Source of the DNA: Fodinibacter sp963747405
Lineage (GTDB): Bacteria; Actinomycetota; Actinomycetes; Actinomycetales; Dermatophilaceae
Direction: 5' to 3'
Length of the DNA: 64,000 nucleotides
Assembly: GCA_963747405.1 (NCBI GenBank)
Contig: CAVVFG010000009.1
Span: 92,980 to 156,979, forward strand
Positions 7,430-15,872 of the stretch are shown here, one piece after another. Within the stretch, counting starts at the first letter, position 1. Each line of letters begins with the position of its first letter. Position numbers and translations under genes: made by a program. Below the pieces are notes generated by a model. The model was not told the DNA's origin and did not search any database. It saw only the letters and a program-made list of their open reading frames with translations.

Positions 7430-9016
7430 TCAGTTGGCGCAGGTCTGGGTGCCGGCCGGCACCGCGATGGCGGTGAAGGCGCCCTGCACGGCCAGGCAGT
7501 TCGCGCTGTTGCGGCCGTAGAGCTCCTTGGCCGACGCGATCGCGCCGTTGCGCGCCGCGGCGTAGCCGCTGCTCGAGGTGAGCTTGGTGGTCAGCGTGCG
7601 GTACCAGACCTTCTCGCCGACGGCGTGACCGACACCGGTCACGGCAGGTGCACCACCGCAGGTGGGGCTGTTGTAGGTGACCCCGTTGAGCGTCTTGGCG
7701 CCCGATCCCTCGGAGACCAGGTAGAACCAGTGGTTCAGCGGTCCCGAGGAGTAGTGCACGTCGAGCCGGCCGACGGTGCGGCTCCAGCAGTCGGCGCTGC
7801 GCCTGTCCCTGCTGGGCTTGTCCATGTAGCGCAGCGGGGTGCCGTTGCCGTTGATGTCGATCTTCTCGCCGATCAGGTAGTCACCCACGTCGCTGGAGGT
7901 GGAGGTGGCGGCCGCGTAGAACTCGACGGCGGTGCCGAAGATGTCGGACGTCGCCTCGTTGAGGCCACCGGACTCGCCGCGATACCTCAGGGCCGCGGTG
8001 TTCTCGGTGACACCGTGGCTCATCTCGTGCCCGGCGACGTCGATCGCGGTGAGCGGCCGGGTGTTGCCGACGCCGTCGCCGTAGGTCATCTGGGTGCCGT
8101 CCCAGAACGCGTTGTTGTACTCGGTGCCGTAGTGCACGCGGCTGCGGGCGCCCACCCCGGTGTTCCAGATGCCGGCCCGGTTGTGCGTGGCCGAGTAGTA
8201 CTCGTAGGTCTTCTGGGCGCCGAACTGGGCGTCGGCCGCAGCCGTCCTGGTGTCGGTCGTCGCGCCGTTGCCGAAGACGTCCACGGTGTTGGTCACCTCG
8301 GTGCCGGTGCCGCTGGTCGCGCGGTTGAGACTGGTCGTGTAGTTGTCGTGCGAGTCGCGCAGCCGGAACACGCCGGCTCCGGCGGTGGTCTCCAGGGTGA
8401 CGACGCCGGAGTACTTGGTGTTGCCGGTGCCCTCCTCGATGGTCTCGGCGGAGTCGATGACCTTGCCGGTGCGGGCGTCCACCCAGGTCTTCAGCGTGCT
8501 GGGCGTCCGGCTGGCGCGGATGCCGGTGGTCGTCACCTGCCACGCGAGCCGCGGGGTGCCCGAGCTGGCGTAGACCACGAGGACGGCGGCGCTGGAGTCG
8601 ACCCGGTAACCCGCAGCCTTCGCCGCGGTGCGGCTGGCCGTGGCGTTGCTGACGCGGGCCCGGGTCGTCTCGGGGGCGACGGCCCTCCCGCGGTTCCAGT
8701 GGCTGTTCTTCACGATGCCGTCGGTGCTCTTGGCCACCACGAGGTCACCGCCCACGACCGGCAGGCCGTCGACCGTGCGGTCGTAGCGCACGTGCCGCGT
8801 GCCGTCGCGGTCGGTCACGACCGAGCGCACGGTGAGCGACTGGTCGGCCGGCAGGCCCAGGTCGTCGCCGGTGTCCGCCGCGGCGGACTGCTCGGCGGCC
8901 GTGAGGGCGGCGCTGCCCCCGGGTGCTGCGACGGCTCCGGACGCGCCGGTCACCGACGCTGCCACGGCGGCGACCGTGACGGCGAGGGCGACCCCGGCGA
9001 GATGACGTGACGACAT
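7430..9016 (-). CDS. Secreted M4-family (thermolysin-like) zinc metalloprotease
   Basis: A 528-residue exported neutral protease. A signal peptide (LAGVALAVTVAAVAASVTGASGAVAA) is followed by a propeptide region resembling the FTP/PepSY inhibitory module (to about residue 200), then the catalytic domain. Zinc ligands are visible in GHEMSHGVTE (HExxH), with the third ligand in GGLNEATSDIFG. A C-terminal histidine region reads GVGHAVGEKVWYRTL. GAGGAG lies 4 bases before the ATG at 9016. A decayed relative lies immediately upstream at 9121-9580, suggesting an ancestral tandem pair. Confidence 0.93.
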   Translation of the reverse strand: MSSRHLAGVALAVTVAAVAASVTGASGAVAAPGGSAALTAAEQSAAADTGDDLGLPADQSLTVRSVVTDRDGTRHVRYDRTVDGLPVVGGDLVVAKSTDGIVKNSHWNRGRAVAPETTRARVSNATASRTAAKAAGYRVDSSAAVLVVYASSGTPRLAWQVTTTGIRASRTPSTLKTWVDARTGKVIDSAETIEEGTGNTKYSGVVTLETTAGAGVFRLRDSHDNYTTSLNRATSGTGTEVTNTVDVFGNGATTDTRTAAADAQFGAQKTYEYYSATHNRAGIWNTGVGARSRVHYGTEYNNAFWDGTQMTYGDGVGNTRPLTAIDVAGHEMSHGVTENTAALRYRGESGGLNEATSDIFGTAVEFYAAATSTSSDVGDYLIGEKIDINGNGTPLRYMDKPSRDRRSADCWSRTVGRLDVHYSSGPLNHWFYLVSEGSGAKTLNGVTYNSPTCGGAPAVTGVGHAVGEKVWYRTLTTKLTSSSGYAAARNGAIASAKELYGRNSANCLAVQGAFTAIAVPAGTQTCAN

Positions 9017-9120
9017 GGGGCTCCTCGAGGAACGGGGCGCCGCGGTGGTCGCGGCAGGTCAATGGTGGGGGGTGGACCGCCCCGCCGCCCGCCGAACGAG
9101 GGATTCCGCCCGGGCGCAGT

Positions 9121-9580
9121 CTCAGCTCGTGGCGACCGGGGTGCCGTCGACGACGAAGGAGGTCTGCAGGCTGGAGTCCTCGGACATGGTGAACCGGATG
9201 GTGACCGTCCTGCCCCGGAGGCGTTGTCGTACGCGGTGCCGCAGTGCACCCGGCTGTGTGCCCCCGCGCCGTTGTCGAGGATGCCGGACCGCCCCGTACT
9301 GCGCGTCGACCCCCCGTGGTCTGCCGGCTGGTGGTGGAGCCGTTGCCCCAGACGTTGTCGGCGTCGGTGAGCAGCGTGCCCGACGTGGCCCCGTTGAGGT
9401 CGGTCGTTTCGTTGCCCAGCGTGTCGCGCAGCTGCCAGGTCGAGCCGCTCAGCGTGGTGTCGAGGGTGACCGGGTTGGCGCGGCGACGCTCCTGCCATTG
9501 TTGAACTGCACGTCCTCGATGCGGCCCCCCGCGGCCTTCTCGACCACGGTTCGTGGAACGAACTGACCTGGGTTCGTACG
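9121..9580 (-). pseudogene. Decayed M4 metalloprotease remnant
   Basis: On the minus strand, separate frames spell pieces of the neighbouring protease. One gives LRDTLGNETTDLNGATSG, matching LRDSHDNYTTSLNRATSG. Another gives GILDNGAGAHSRVHCGTAYDN, matching GIWNTGVGARSRVHYGTEYNN. A last piece, RTVTIRFTMSEDSSLQTSF ending in TS and a TGA at 9127, looks like the end of a beta-sandwich domain. No single frame joins them and the HExxH segment is missing. It is therefore a frameshifted, deleted duplicate. The boundaries are approximate. Confidence 0.7.
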
Positions 9581-9697
9581 TTCTTCACCGCCAGCGCACC
9601 GGCCAGTGACCCGGCCGGTCACCACGCAGACCGCATGGTGACCATCTGCGCGCGAAGCGGGGTGCACGAGCATGCCTCCCCCTACAGTGGCAGGGCC

Positions 9698-10630
9698 ATG
9701 GGAACGCTTGCGCTGCCGAGCGCCGAACCCCCCGCCGAGCACCCTGCACCGACGCAGGCCTCGGTGGTCCGTCGTGCCGGTGGGCTGGCCTCGGCCGCCC
9801 TGCGGCTGCTCGACCCGGCGGTGCTGGCCGGCAACGCCGTCGAGTCGGTCTGGCTCGCCGCCCACGTCGCGACCTGGCCGGTCGGCCTCGTGGGCGGTCG
9901 CGGGGCGCGTGCCGACCGGGCCTACCGCCTCGAGCACCTGCCGCCCGTGCAGCGCGGGCTGCTCGTCTCGAACGTCGAGGCCGCGGGCACGCCGATCCTG
10001 CTGGTGCACGGCATCGTCAGCAACCGCTCGGTCTTCACCCTCCTGCGGCGCGGGCTGACCCGGCGCGGCTTCTCCAACGTCTTCGCGATCAACTACCTCA
10101 CCGTCGCCAACGACGTGCGCGCCGCCGCGGCCGGCCTGTCCGTCGAGGTGGAGCGGGTCGTCGAGGAGACCGGCTTCGAGCGGATCCACATCATCGGGCA
10201 CAGCCTCGGCGGCCTGGTCGCCCGTTACTACGTCACCCGGCTCGGGGGCGACGCGCGAGTGCACACGCTCATCACCCTCGGGACCCCGCACGAGGGCAGC
10301 TACGCGGCGTACGCCGTGCCGACCACGTTGATGCAGCAGATGCGGCCGGGCAGCCACCTGATGCGCGAGCTCGCCCGGCCGGTGCGCGGCTGCCGCACCA
10401 GGTTCATCTCCTACTGGTCCGACAACGACCTCGCGATCCTCCCCCAGCGCAGCGCGGCGCTGCGGCACCGCGACCTCGGGGCGCGCAACATCCGGCTGCA
10501 CGGCGCCGGGCACCTGAGCCTGCCGATGCTGCGCGAGGTCGTGCACGGCATCTCGAACGCACTGGCCCACCTCGACGAGCGGGGCAGCACGGTGACCTCG
10601 GGCGTCACCCCGCTGACCCGCGAGGACTGA
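9698..10630 (+). CDS. Alpha/beta-hydrolase, lipase-like
   Basis: A 310-residue protein with the serine-hydrolase nucleophile elbow GHSLGG (in HIIGHSLGGLVARYY), the oxyanion-hole HGIVSN, a likely acid in SDNDLAI and the catalytic histidine in GAGHLSLP. It resembles the triacylglycerol-lipase/PGAP1-like group. An N-terminal hydrophobic stretch (LAGNAVESVWLAAHVATWPVGLVGG) may anchor it in the membrane, and no cleavable signal is evident. The start at 9698 follows TACAGT by nine bases, suggesting a very short leader. A longer frame from 9635 adds 21 unlikely residues. Confidence 0.85.
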   Translation: MGTLALPSAEPPAEHPAPTQASVVRRAGGLASAALRLLDPAVLAGNAVESVWLAAHVATWPVGLVGGRGARADRAYRLEHLPPVQRGLLVSNVEAAGTPILLVHGIVSNRSVFTLLRRGLTRRGFSNVFAINYLTVANDVRAAAAGLSVEVERVVEETGFERIHIIGHSLGGLVARYYVTRLGGDARVHTLITLGTPHEGSYAAYAVPTTLMQQMRPGSHLMRELARPVRGCRTRFISYWSDNDLAILPQRSAALRHRDLGARNIRLHGAGHLSLPMLREVVHGISNALAHLDERGSTVTSGVTPLTRED

Positions 10631-10772
10631 GGATGCCGCACCCGGCCGTCCGGTCGGTTCGCGTCTGTGAGGTTCGTCACCGGGCTGACCTGCGCTTTCC
10701 GGAGGCGTGACCGGAGGATCGTGCGGGGGCTCACCCACTACTCGTCCACAGGTTCCCGGGGGGCGATTGCGG

Positions 10773-10797
10773 GGTCACGGAATGGTCACGATACGGT
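10773..10797 (+). promoter_or_regulatory. Direct-repeat operator and -10 element ahead of the M23 gene
   Basis: GGTCACG occurs at 10773-10779 and 10784-10790, one helical turn apart (11 bp), directly followed by TACGGT at 10792-10797, a good actinobacterial -10. Tandem GTCAC repeats resemble boxes bound by the MtrA response regulator, which controls cell-wall peptidase genes in related bacteria. The link to MtrA is inference. Confidence 0.45.
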
Positions 10798-10836
10798 GGC
10801 CGGAGCCCCCGTCCCTCCCCCTGAGGTCAGTTCCGC

Positions 10837-11622
10837 GTGAGTCCTTCGTCCTACCGAGGGCGGCACTACGGCGGACGCCACCGCGTCCCGACTCGTCGTG
10901 CCCGCCTGCCCAGAGCGTTCAGCTCGAGCTTCCTGCTGCCCACCGCGGCGGCTGCGGCGCTCGTGGTGACGGCCACCGGGGCGAGCGTGGCGCACCCCAC
11001 GCCGCAGCCGCTCGCCCTCGAGCTCGACGGCGCCGCGCGCGCGATGGCCCGCACCGAGCAGGTCTCAGACGAGGCGATGGTCACCGACCTCGCCCAGCGG
11101 CGGCAGGCCGCGTCGATCCAGACCGCCGCCCTGCGGGGCCGCAACGAGCAGGCGGCCCGCGCCGCGCGCACCGCCCAGCGCAAGGCGGCCGCCCAGGCCG
11201 CCGCCAAGGCCAAGGCCGAGCGCGCCGCGAAGCGCTGGGTGCGGCCCATCCGCACCTGGCACATCACCTCCGCCTACGGGGCGCGCTGGGGTGCGACGCA
11301 CGACGGCATCGACCTCGGGGCGAGCACCGGCACCCCCGTCTACGCGATGTCCACGGGCACCGTCATCGGGTCGTTCTACGACTCCAGCTTCGGCAACAAG
11401 CTCGAGATCAAGTACTGGGACGGCTCGATCTCCTGGTACGGCCACCTCAGCAAGCGGATCGTTCGCAAGGGTGAGAAGGTGCGGCCCGGTGAGCTCGTCG
11501 GGCTGGTCGGCAACACCGGCCACTCCTTCGGCTCGCACCTGCACTTCGAGATGCAGAAGACGACTGCCAAAGACGTTCCCGTCGACCCGCTCGCCTGGCT
11601 CAAGCGGCACGGGCTGCGCTGA
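10837..11622 (+). CDS. M23-family peptidoglycan endopeptidase
   Basis: A 261-residue envelope protein with a hydrophobic N-terminal segment (SSFLLPTAAAAALVVTATGASVA), a charged alanine-rich coiled-coil stretch (about residues 70-125, with many Gln/Arg/Lys), then a LytM/M23 domain. The zinc ligands are in THDGIDLGAS (HxxxD) and SHLHFEM (HxH). Such proteins cut cross-links in the cell wall or activate other hydrolases. The start is GTG at 10837. A promoter with a tandem GGTCACG repeat lies 40 bases upstream. It is convergent with pcrA. Confidence 0.92.
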   Translation: MSPSSYRGRHYGGRHRVPTRRARLPRAFSSSFLLPTAAAAALVVTATGASVAHPTPQPLALELDGAARAMARTEQVSDEAMVTDLAQRRQAASIQTAALRGRNEQAARAARTAQRKAAAQAAAKAKAERAAKRWVRPIRTWHITSAYGARWGATHDGIDLGASTGTPVYAMSTGTVIGSFYDSSFGNKLEIKYWDGSISWYGHLSKRIVRKGEKVRPGELVGLVGNTGHSFGSHLHFEMQKTTAKDVPVDPLAWLKRHGLR

Positions 11623-11655
11623 GCGCGTCGGGCCCGCCGGGCCCCGCGGCTGCGC

Positions 11656-14106
11656 TCAGAGCTTCTCGAGCGGTGCGAACCGCAGCACGAACCGCTTGAC
11701 GCCGAGCTCTCCGCCGAAGTCGACCTCGGCCTGTGTCTTGTCGCCCTCACCGAGGGTGCGCACCACCGTTCCGAGACCGTAGCTGTCGTGGTTGACCCGG
11801 TCGCCGGGCGTGAGCGGGACGACCGGCCGGTTGCCGGGCGAACGCACGCCCGGGCGCCCGGCCAGCGTGGCCACGGCCGGGCGCTGGTCGCGCCGACCGA
11901 TCGCGGCGGCTCCGGACAGCTCGCGCTCCCACTGCACCAGCTCGCTGGGGATCTCGTCGAGGAACCGTGACGGGGGGTTGTACTGCGGTGCGCCCCAGGC
12001 GGATCGGACTGCCGCGCGGGAGATGTGCAGCCGCTCGCGGGCACGGGTGATGCCCACGTAGGCAAGCCGGCGCTCCTCCTCGAGCTCCTTGGCGTCGCCC
12101 AGGCTGCGCAGGTGCGGGAAGGTGCCGTCCTCCATGCCGGTGAGGAAGACCACCGGGAACTCCAGCCCCTTGGCGGTGTGCAGCGTCATCAGCGTGACGA
12201 CCCCGGCCTGTTCGGCCTCCTCGGTGTCGGGGATCTCGTCGGCGTCGGCGACCAGCGACACCCGTTCGAGGAAGTCCTCGAGGCTGATCACCTCGCCGGT
12301 CTCGCGGCGCTCCTCGTCGAACTCGCGGGCGACGGCGACGAGCTCGGCGAGGTTCTCGACGCGCGTCTCGTCCTGCGGGTCATGGCTCGCTCGCAGCTCG
12401 GTGAGGTAGCCGGAGCGGTCGAGCACGGCCTCGAGCAGGTCGGACACGCCGGCATCCTCGTCGTCGCGGACCCGGCCGAGGCCCTCGAGCAGGGTGGTGA
12501 AGCCCTTGATCGCAGCGGCCGAGCGGGTGGCGATGCCCGGGGCGTCGTCGGGGCGGCCCAGGGCCGCGACGAACTGGATGCGCTCGCGCTCGGCCAGCGC
12601 CGTGAGGCACGCCTGCGCGCGGTCACCGATGCCGCGCTTGGGCACGTTGACGATGCGGCGCAGGTTGACCGTGTCGCTGGGGTTGGAGAGCACGCGCAGG
12701 TAGGCCAGGGCATCCTTGACCTCGCGCCGCTCGTAGAACCGGGTGCCCCCAACCACCTTGTAGGGCAGGCCGACCCGCACGAACACCTCCTCGAGGGCCC
12801 GCGACTGGGCGTTGGTGCGGTAGAACACGGCGACGTCGCCCGGCCGCACGCCGTGCTCGTCGCCGAGCCGGTCGATCGAGCGCGCGACGAACGACGCCTC
12901 GTCGTGCTCGTTGTCGCCGACGTAGCCGACGATGCGCTCGCCGTCGCCGGTGTCGCTCCACAGGTTCTTCTTGCGCCGGCCCTCGTTGCGGGCGATGACC
13001 GCGTTGGCGGCGCGCAGGATGGTCTGGGTGGAGCGGTAGTTCTGCTCGAGCAGGATGGTGCGGGCATCGGGGTAGTCCTGCTCGAACTCCTCGATGTTGC
13101 GGATCGTGGCGCCCCGGAAGGCGTAGATCGACTGGTCGGCGTCGCCGACGACCACCAGCTCGCTCGGCTCGACCCCGTGCTCACTGCGGGTCTCGGGTCG
13201 ACCGACCAGCTCGCGCACCAGCTGGTACTGGGCATGGTTGGTGTCCTGGTACTCGTCGACCATGACGTGCCGGAAGCGGCGGCGGTAGTGCTCGGCGACG
13301 TCGGGGAAGGCCTGGAACATGTGCACCGTGGTCATGATCAGGTCGTCGAAGTCCATGGCGTTGGCCTGGCGCAGCCGCCGCTGGTACGCCGTGTAGGCCT
13401 GCGCGAGCACCTGCTCCTGGTGCGGGCTGGCCTCACCGACCCGGCTCGCGTAGGTCTCCTCGTCGACGAGCTCGTTCTTGAGGTTGGAGACCCGGTGGCT
13501 GAACGAGCGGGGGTTGTAGCGCTTGGGGTCGAGGTCCATGTCGCGGATGACCATCGACATCAGGCGCTGGCTGTCGGCGGCGTCGTAGATCGAGAAGGTC
13601 GAGCGCAGGCCCACCTTGCCGGCCTCGCGGCGCAGGATGCGCACGCAGGCGCTGTGGAAGGTCATCACCCACATCGCCTTGGCGCGGGGCCCGACGAGCG
13701 AAATGACCCGCTCGCGCATCTCGGCGGCGGCCTTGTTGGTGAAGGTGATGGCGAGCACCTGCCCGGGCTGCACGGCGCGGGCCGCCAGCAGGTGGGCGAT
13801 GCGGTGCGCCAGCACCCGGGTCTTGCCCGAGCCGGCGCCGGCGACGATGAGCAGCGGGCCGCCCTCGTGCAGCACGGCCTCGCGCTGCTGGGGGTTGAGC
13901 CCGAGGAGCAGCTCCTCCGGGTCGGCCCCCGGCCGGGTCGCGCCCGGCCGGCCGTCGGGGCCGAGCCCCGCGGCGGCGGCCTCTGCCCAGGTGGGCACCC
14001 CCGCGGCGTTGACCAGCGCCGCGTGGGCGCTGGCGTGGGTGGCGGGATCCACGTGCGGCTCGTGGCCCGGGTCGCCGAAGTCGAGGCCGTCGAAGAGGGT
14101 GCTCAT
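11656..14106 (-). CDS. pcrA: ATP-dependent DNA helicase, UvrD/PcrA type
   Basis: An 816-residue superfamily-1 3'-5' helicase involved in repair and in removing proteins from DNA. Motif I is GAGSGKT, motif II DEYQDTN, motif III GDADQSIYAFRGA, and TLHTAKGLEFPVVFL and YVGITRARERL mark the C-terminal motor. The final 60 residues (NHDSYGLGTVVRTLGE to RFAPLEKL) form the Tudor-like RNA-polymerase-binding tail typical of PcrA. The start MSTLFDGLDF at 14106 lies ten bases after TAGGGT on the minus strand. An open extension beyond it is not protein-like. Confidence 0.96.
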   Translation of the reverse strand: MSTLFDGLDFGDPGHEPHVDPATHASAHAALVNAAGVPTWAEAAAAGLGPDGRPGATRPGADPEELLLGLNPQQREAVLHEGGPLLIVAGAGSGKTRVLAHRIAHLLAARAVQPGQVLAITFTNKAAAEMRERVISLVGPRAKAMWVMTFHSACVRILRREAGKVGLRSTFSIYDAADSQRLMSMVIRDMDLDPKRYNPRSFSHRVSNLKNELVDEETYASRVGEASPHQEQVLAQAYTAYQRRLRQANAMDFDDLIMTTVHMFQAFPDVAEHYRRRFRHVMVDEYQDTNHAQYQLVRELVGRPETRSEHGVEPSELVVVGDADQSIYAFRGATIRNIEEFEQDYPDARTILLEQNYRSTQTILRAANAVIARNEGRRKKNLWSDTGDGERIVGYVGDNEHDEASFVARSIDRLGDEHGVRPGDVAVFYRTNAQSRALEEVFVRVGLPYKVVGGTRFYERREVKDALAYLRVLSNPSDTVNLRRIVNVPKRGIGDRAQACLTALAERERIQFVAALGRPDDAPGIATRSAAAIKGFTTLLEGLGRVRDDEDAGVSDLLEAVLDRSGYLTELRASHDPQDETRVENLAELVAVAREFDEERRETGEVISLEDFLERVSLVADADEIPDTEEAEQAGVVTLMTLHTAKGLEFPVVFLTGMEDGTFPHLRSLGDAKELEEERRLAYVGITRARERLHISRAAVRSAWGAPQYNPPSRFLDEIPSELVQWERELSGAAAIGRRDQRPAVATLAGRPGVRSPGNRPVVPLTPGDRVNHDSYGLGTVVRTLGEGDKTQAEVDFGGELGVKRFVLRFAPLEKL

Positions 14107-14430
14107 GTCGGGGTCAACCCTACGTGGAGCCGCCGACCCCGCCGGTCCACCGCACCGGGCGCGCCGGTCGGCGGCGCGCGGGACAAACCTTAGACAACGC
14201 AGAAGTTCTGCACGCCGATCCGTCCCGGGTGGGCCGATCGCGTGCGACACTCCTCGAGGTCGCGATGCCGGCGAACGGGCAGGTGCTGCCCCACCCCCGG
14301 CCGTCCACCGCCCACCCAACGACGTCGACCGACGGTCGCACCCGGGGACGGACCGCGCGGCCACCGGTGTCTGGTTCCCGGTGGCCGCGCGCACGACCCG
14401 CAGGCACGCTCACGGCATACGGTGTGGTGC
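14107..14430. other. 324-bp divergent intergenic region between pcrA and the Pol-domain gene
   Basis: No credible gene is seen here. It holds the minus-strand TAGGGT of pcrA, an A/T-richer patch near 14182-14205 with the near-palindrome GCAGAAGTTCTGC (14199-14211), and a perfect 13-bp inverted repeat at 14355-14367 and 14378-14390 with a 10-base loop. TACGGT at 14418-14423 lies seven bases before the Pol-domain ATG. Short frames in the middle look like chance high-GC frames. Confidence 0.6.
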
Positions 14431-15420
14431 ATGGCCTCGCGCAAGGGTGAGTTCGGTGAGCCAGTCGTGCTCGACGTCGACGGCTTCGACGTGCGGGTGT
14501 CGAGCCCGCAGCGCGTCTACTTCGCGGCCCGGGGCGAGACCAAGCTCGACCTGGTCGACTACTACCTCTCGGTCGGCGACGGCATCGTCAACGCGCTGCG
14601 CGACCGGCCGTGCATGCTGCACCGGTTCCCCGACGGCGTGTCGGGCCAGAAGGTGCACCAGAAGCGGCTGCCCCGGGGGGCGCCGCCCTGGGTCGAGACG
14701 GTGCGGCTGCACTTCCCCCGGTACGGCCTGCACGCCGACGAGCTGTGCGTCACCCGCCTCGCCGACGTCGCCTGGGCCGTGCAGATGAGCACCGTCGAGT
14801 TCCACCCCTGGAACAGCCGGCGCGCCGACACCGAGCAGCCCGACGAGTGGCGCATCGACCTCGACCCGATGCCGCAGGCCCCCTTCTCGAGGGTGCGCAG
14901 GGCCGCGCACGTGGCGCACGAGGTGCTCGACGAGCTCGGCGCCGTGGGCTGGCCGAAGACGAGCGGTGGCCACGGCCTGCACGTCTACGTGCGGATCGCC
15001 CCCGACCACGGGTTCGGTGACGTGCGCCGCGCCGCCCTCGCGTTCGCCCGAGAGGTGGAGCGGCGCCTGCCCGACGACGTCACGACGACCTGGTGGCGCA
15101 AGGACCGCGACCCCGAGGCGGTGTTCGTCGACTACAACCAGAACGCCCGCGACCACACCATCGCCGCGGCGTACTCGGTGCGGGGCAACGGCATCGGCAC
15201 GGTCTCGACCCCGTTCCGGTGGGACGAGCTCGACGACGTCGAGCCCAACGACCTCACGATCGCGACGGTGCCCGAGCGGTACGCCGCGCTCGGCGACCTG
15301 CACGCCGGCATCGACGACGCCGTCTTCGACATCGCGCCCCTGCTCGAGTGGGCCGAGCGCGACGAGGCCGCCGGCGCCGAGCCCCCGCCCGAGCCCGAGG
15401 ACGACACGGGGAAGCCCTGA
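14431..15420 (+). CDS. Stand-alone LigD-type polymerase/primase domain protein
   Basis: A 329-residue archaeo-eukaryotic-primase-like polymerase corresponding to the PolDom of LigD, which fills ends during non-homologous end joining. Visible are the metal-binding pair in RIDLDPMPQ (DLD), the nucleotide-binding SGGHGLHVYVRI, and the later DYNQNARDHTIAAAYSVR block. There is no ligase or nuclease domain in this protein, and no ku gene in the window. The ATG at 14431 is preceded by TACGGT and a seven-base gap. The stop overlaps arfB by one base, implying coupling. Confidence 0.9.
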   Translation: MASRKGEFGEPVVLDVDGFDVRVSSPQRVYFAARGETKLDLVDYYLSVGDGIVNALRDRPCMLHRFPDGVSGQKVHQKRLPRGAPPWVETVRLHFPRYGLHADELCVTRLADVAWAVQMSTVEFHPWNSRRADTEQPDEWRIDLDPMPQAPFSRVRRAAHVAHEVLDELGAVGWPKTSGGHGLHVYVRIAPDHGFGDVRRAALAFAREVERRLPDDVTTTWWRKDRDPEAVFVDYNQNARDHTIAAAYSVRGNGIGTVSTPFRWDELDDVEPNDLTIATVPERYAALGDLHAGIDDAVFDIAPLLEWAERDEAAGAEPPPEPEDDTGKP

Positions 15421-15866
15421 TGGACCTCGTCGTGCCGCCGGGTCCCGGTGTGCCGCAGGGTCTCACGGTGCCCCCAGCCGAGCTCGTCGAGCGGTTCTCG
15501 CGGTCCTCCGGGCCGGGCGGGCAGGGGGTCAACACCGCCGACAGCCGGGTGGAGCTCGAGCTCGACGTCGTGGCGTTCGGCGGCTTCACCGACACCCAGC
15601 GCTCCCGCGTGCTGCGCGCGCTCGACCCACGGCTCGTAGGCGGGCGGCTGCTCGTGGTGGCCGCCTCCGAGCACCGCCAGCAGCGTCGCAACCGGGTGGC
15701 CGCGCGGGAGCGGATGGCGGAGCTGCTGCGCGACGCGATGGCTCCCCCACCGGCACCACGCCGGGCCACCCGCCCCACCCGCGGCTCGAAGGAGCGCCGG
15801 CTGTCGGCCAAGAAGCGGCGGGGCGAGACCAAGGCGGGCCGCTCGCGCCCGGCATCCGACGCCTGA
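15420..15866 (+). CDS. arfB: Alternative ribosome-rescue factor, GGQ peptidyl-tRNA hydrolase
   Basis: A 148-residue ArfB/ICT1-type protein that releases peptides from stalled ribosomes. The catalytic loop SSGPGGQGVNTADSRVEL carries the GGQ motif. The C-terminus is a basic tail (RGSKERRLSAKKRRGETKAGRSR) that in this family enters the empty mRNA channel. Its length is normal. The ATG overlaps the preceding TGA (TGATG), so it is translated after the polymerase-domain gene. It ends six bases before the convergent oxidase gene. Confidence 0.93.
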   Translation: MDLVVPPGPGVPQGLTVPPAELVERFSRSSGPGGQGVNTADSRVELELDVVAFGGFTDTQRSRVLRALDPRLVGGRLLVVAASEHRQQRRNRVAARERMAELLRDAMAPPPAPRRATRPTRGSKERRLSAKKRRGETKAGRSRPASDA

Positions 15867-15872
15867 GACGGC

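Noticed and set aside
14107..14430. Coding sequence between pcrA and the Pol-domain gene
   Set aside because: Frames such as the one starting near 14124 are Pro/Arg/Thr-rich without motif or ribosome-binding site; the region looks regulatory.
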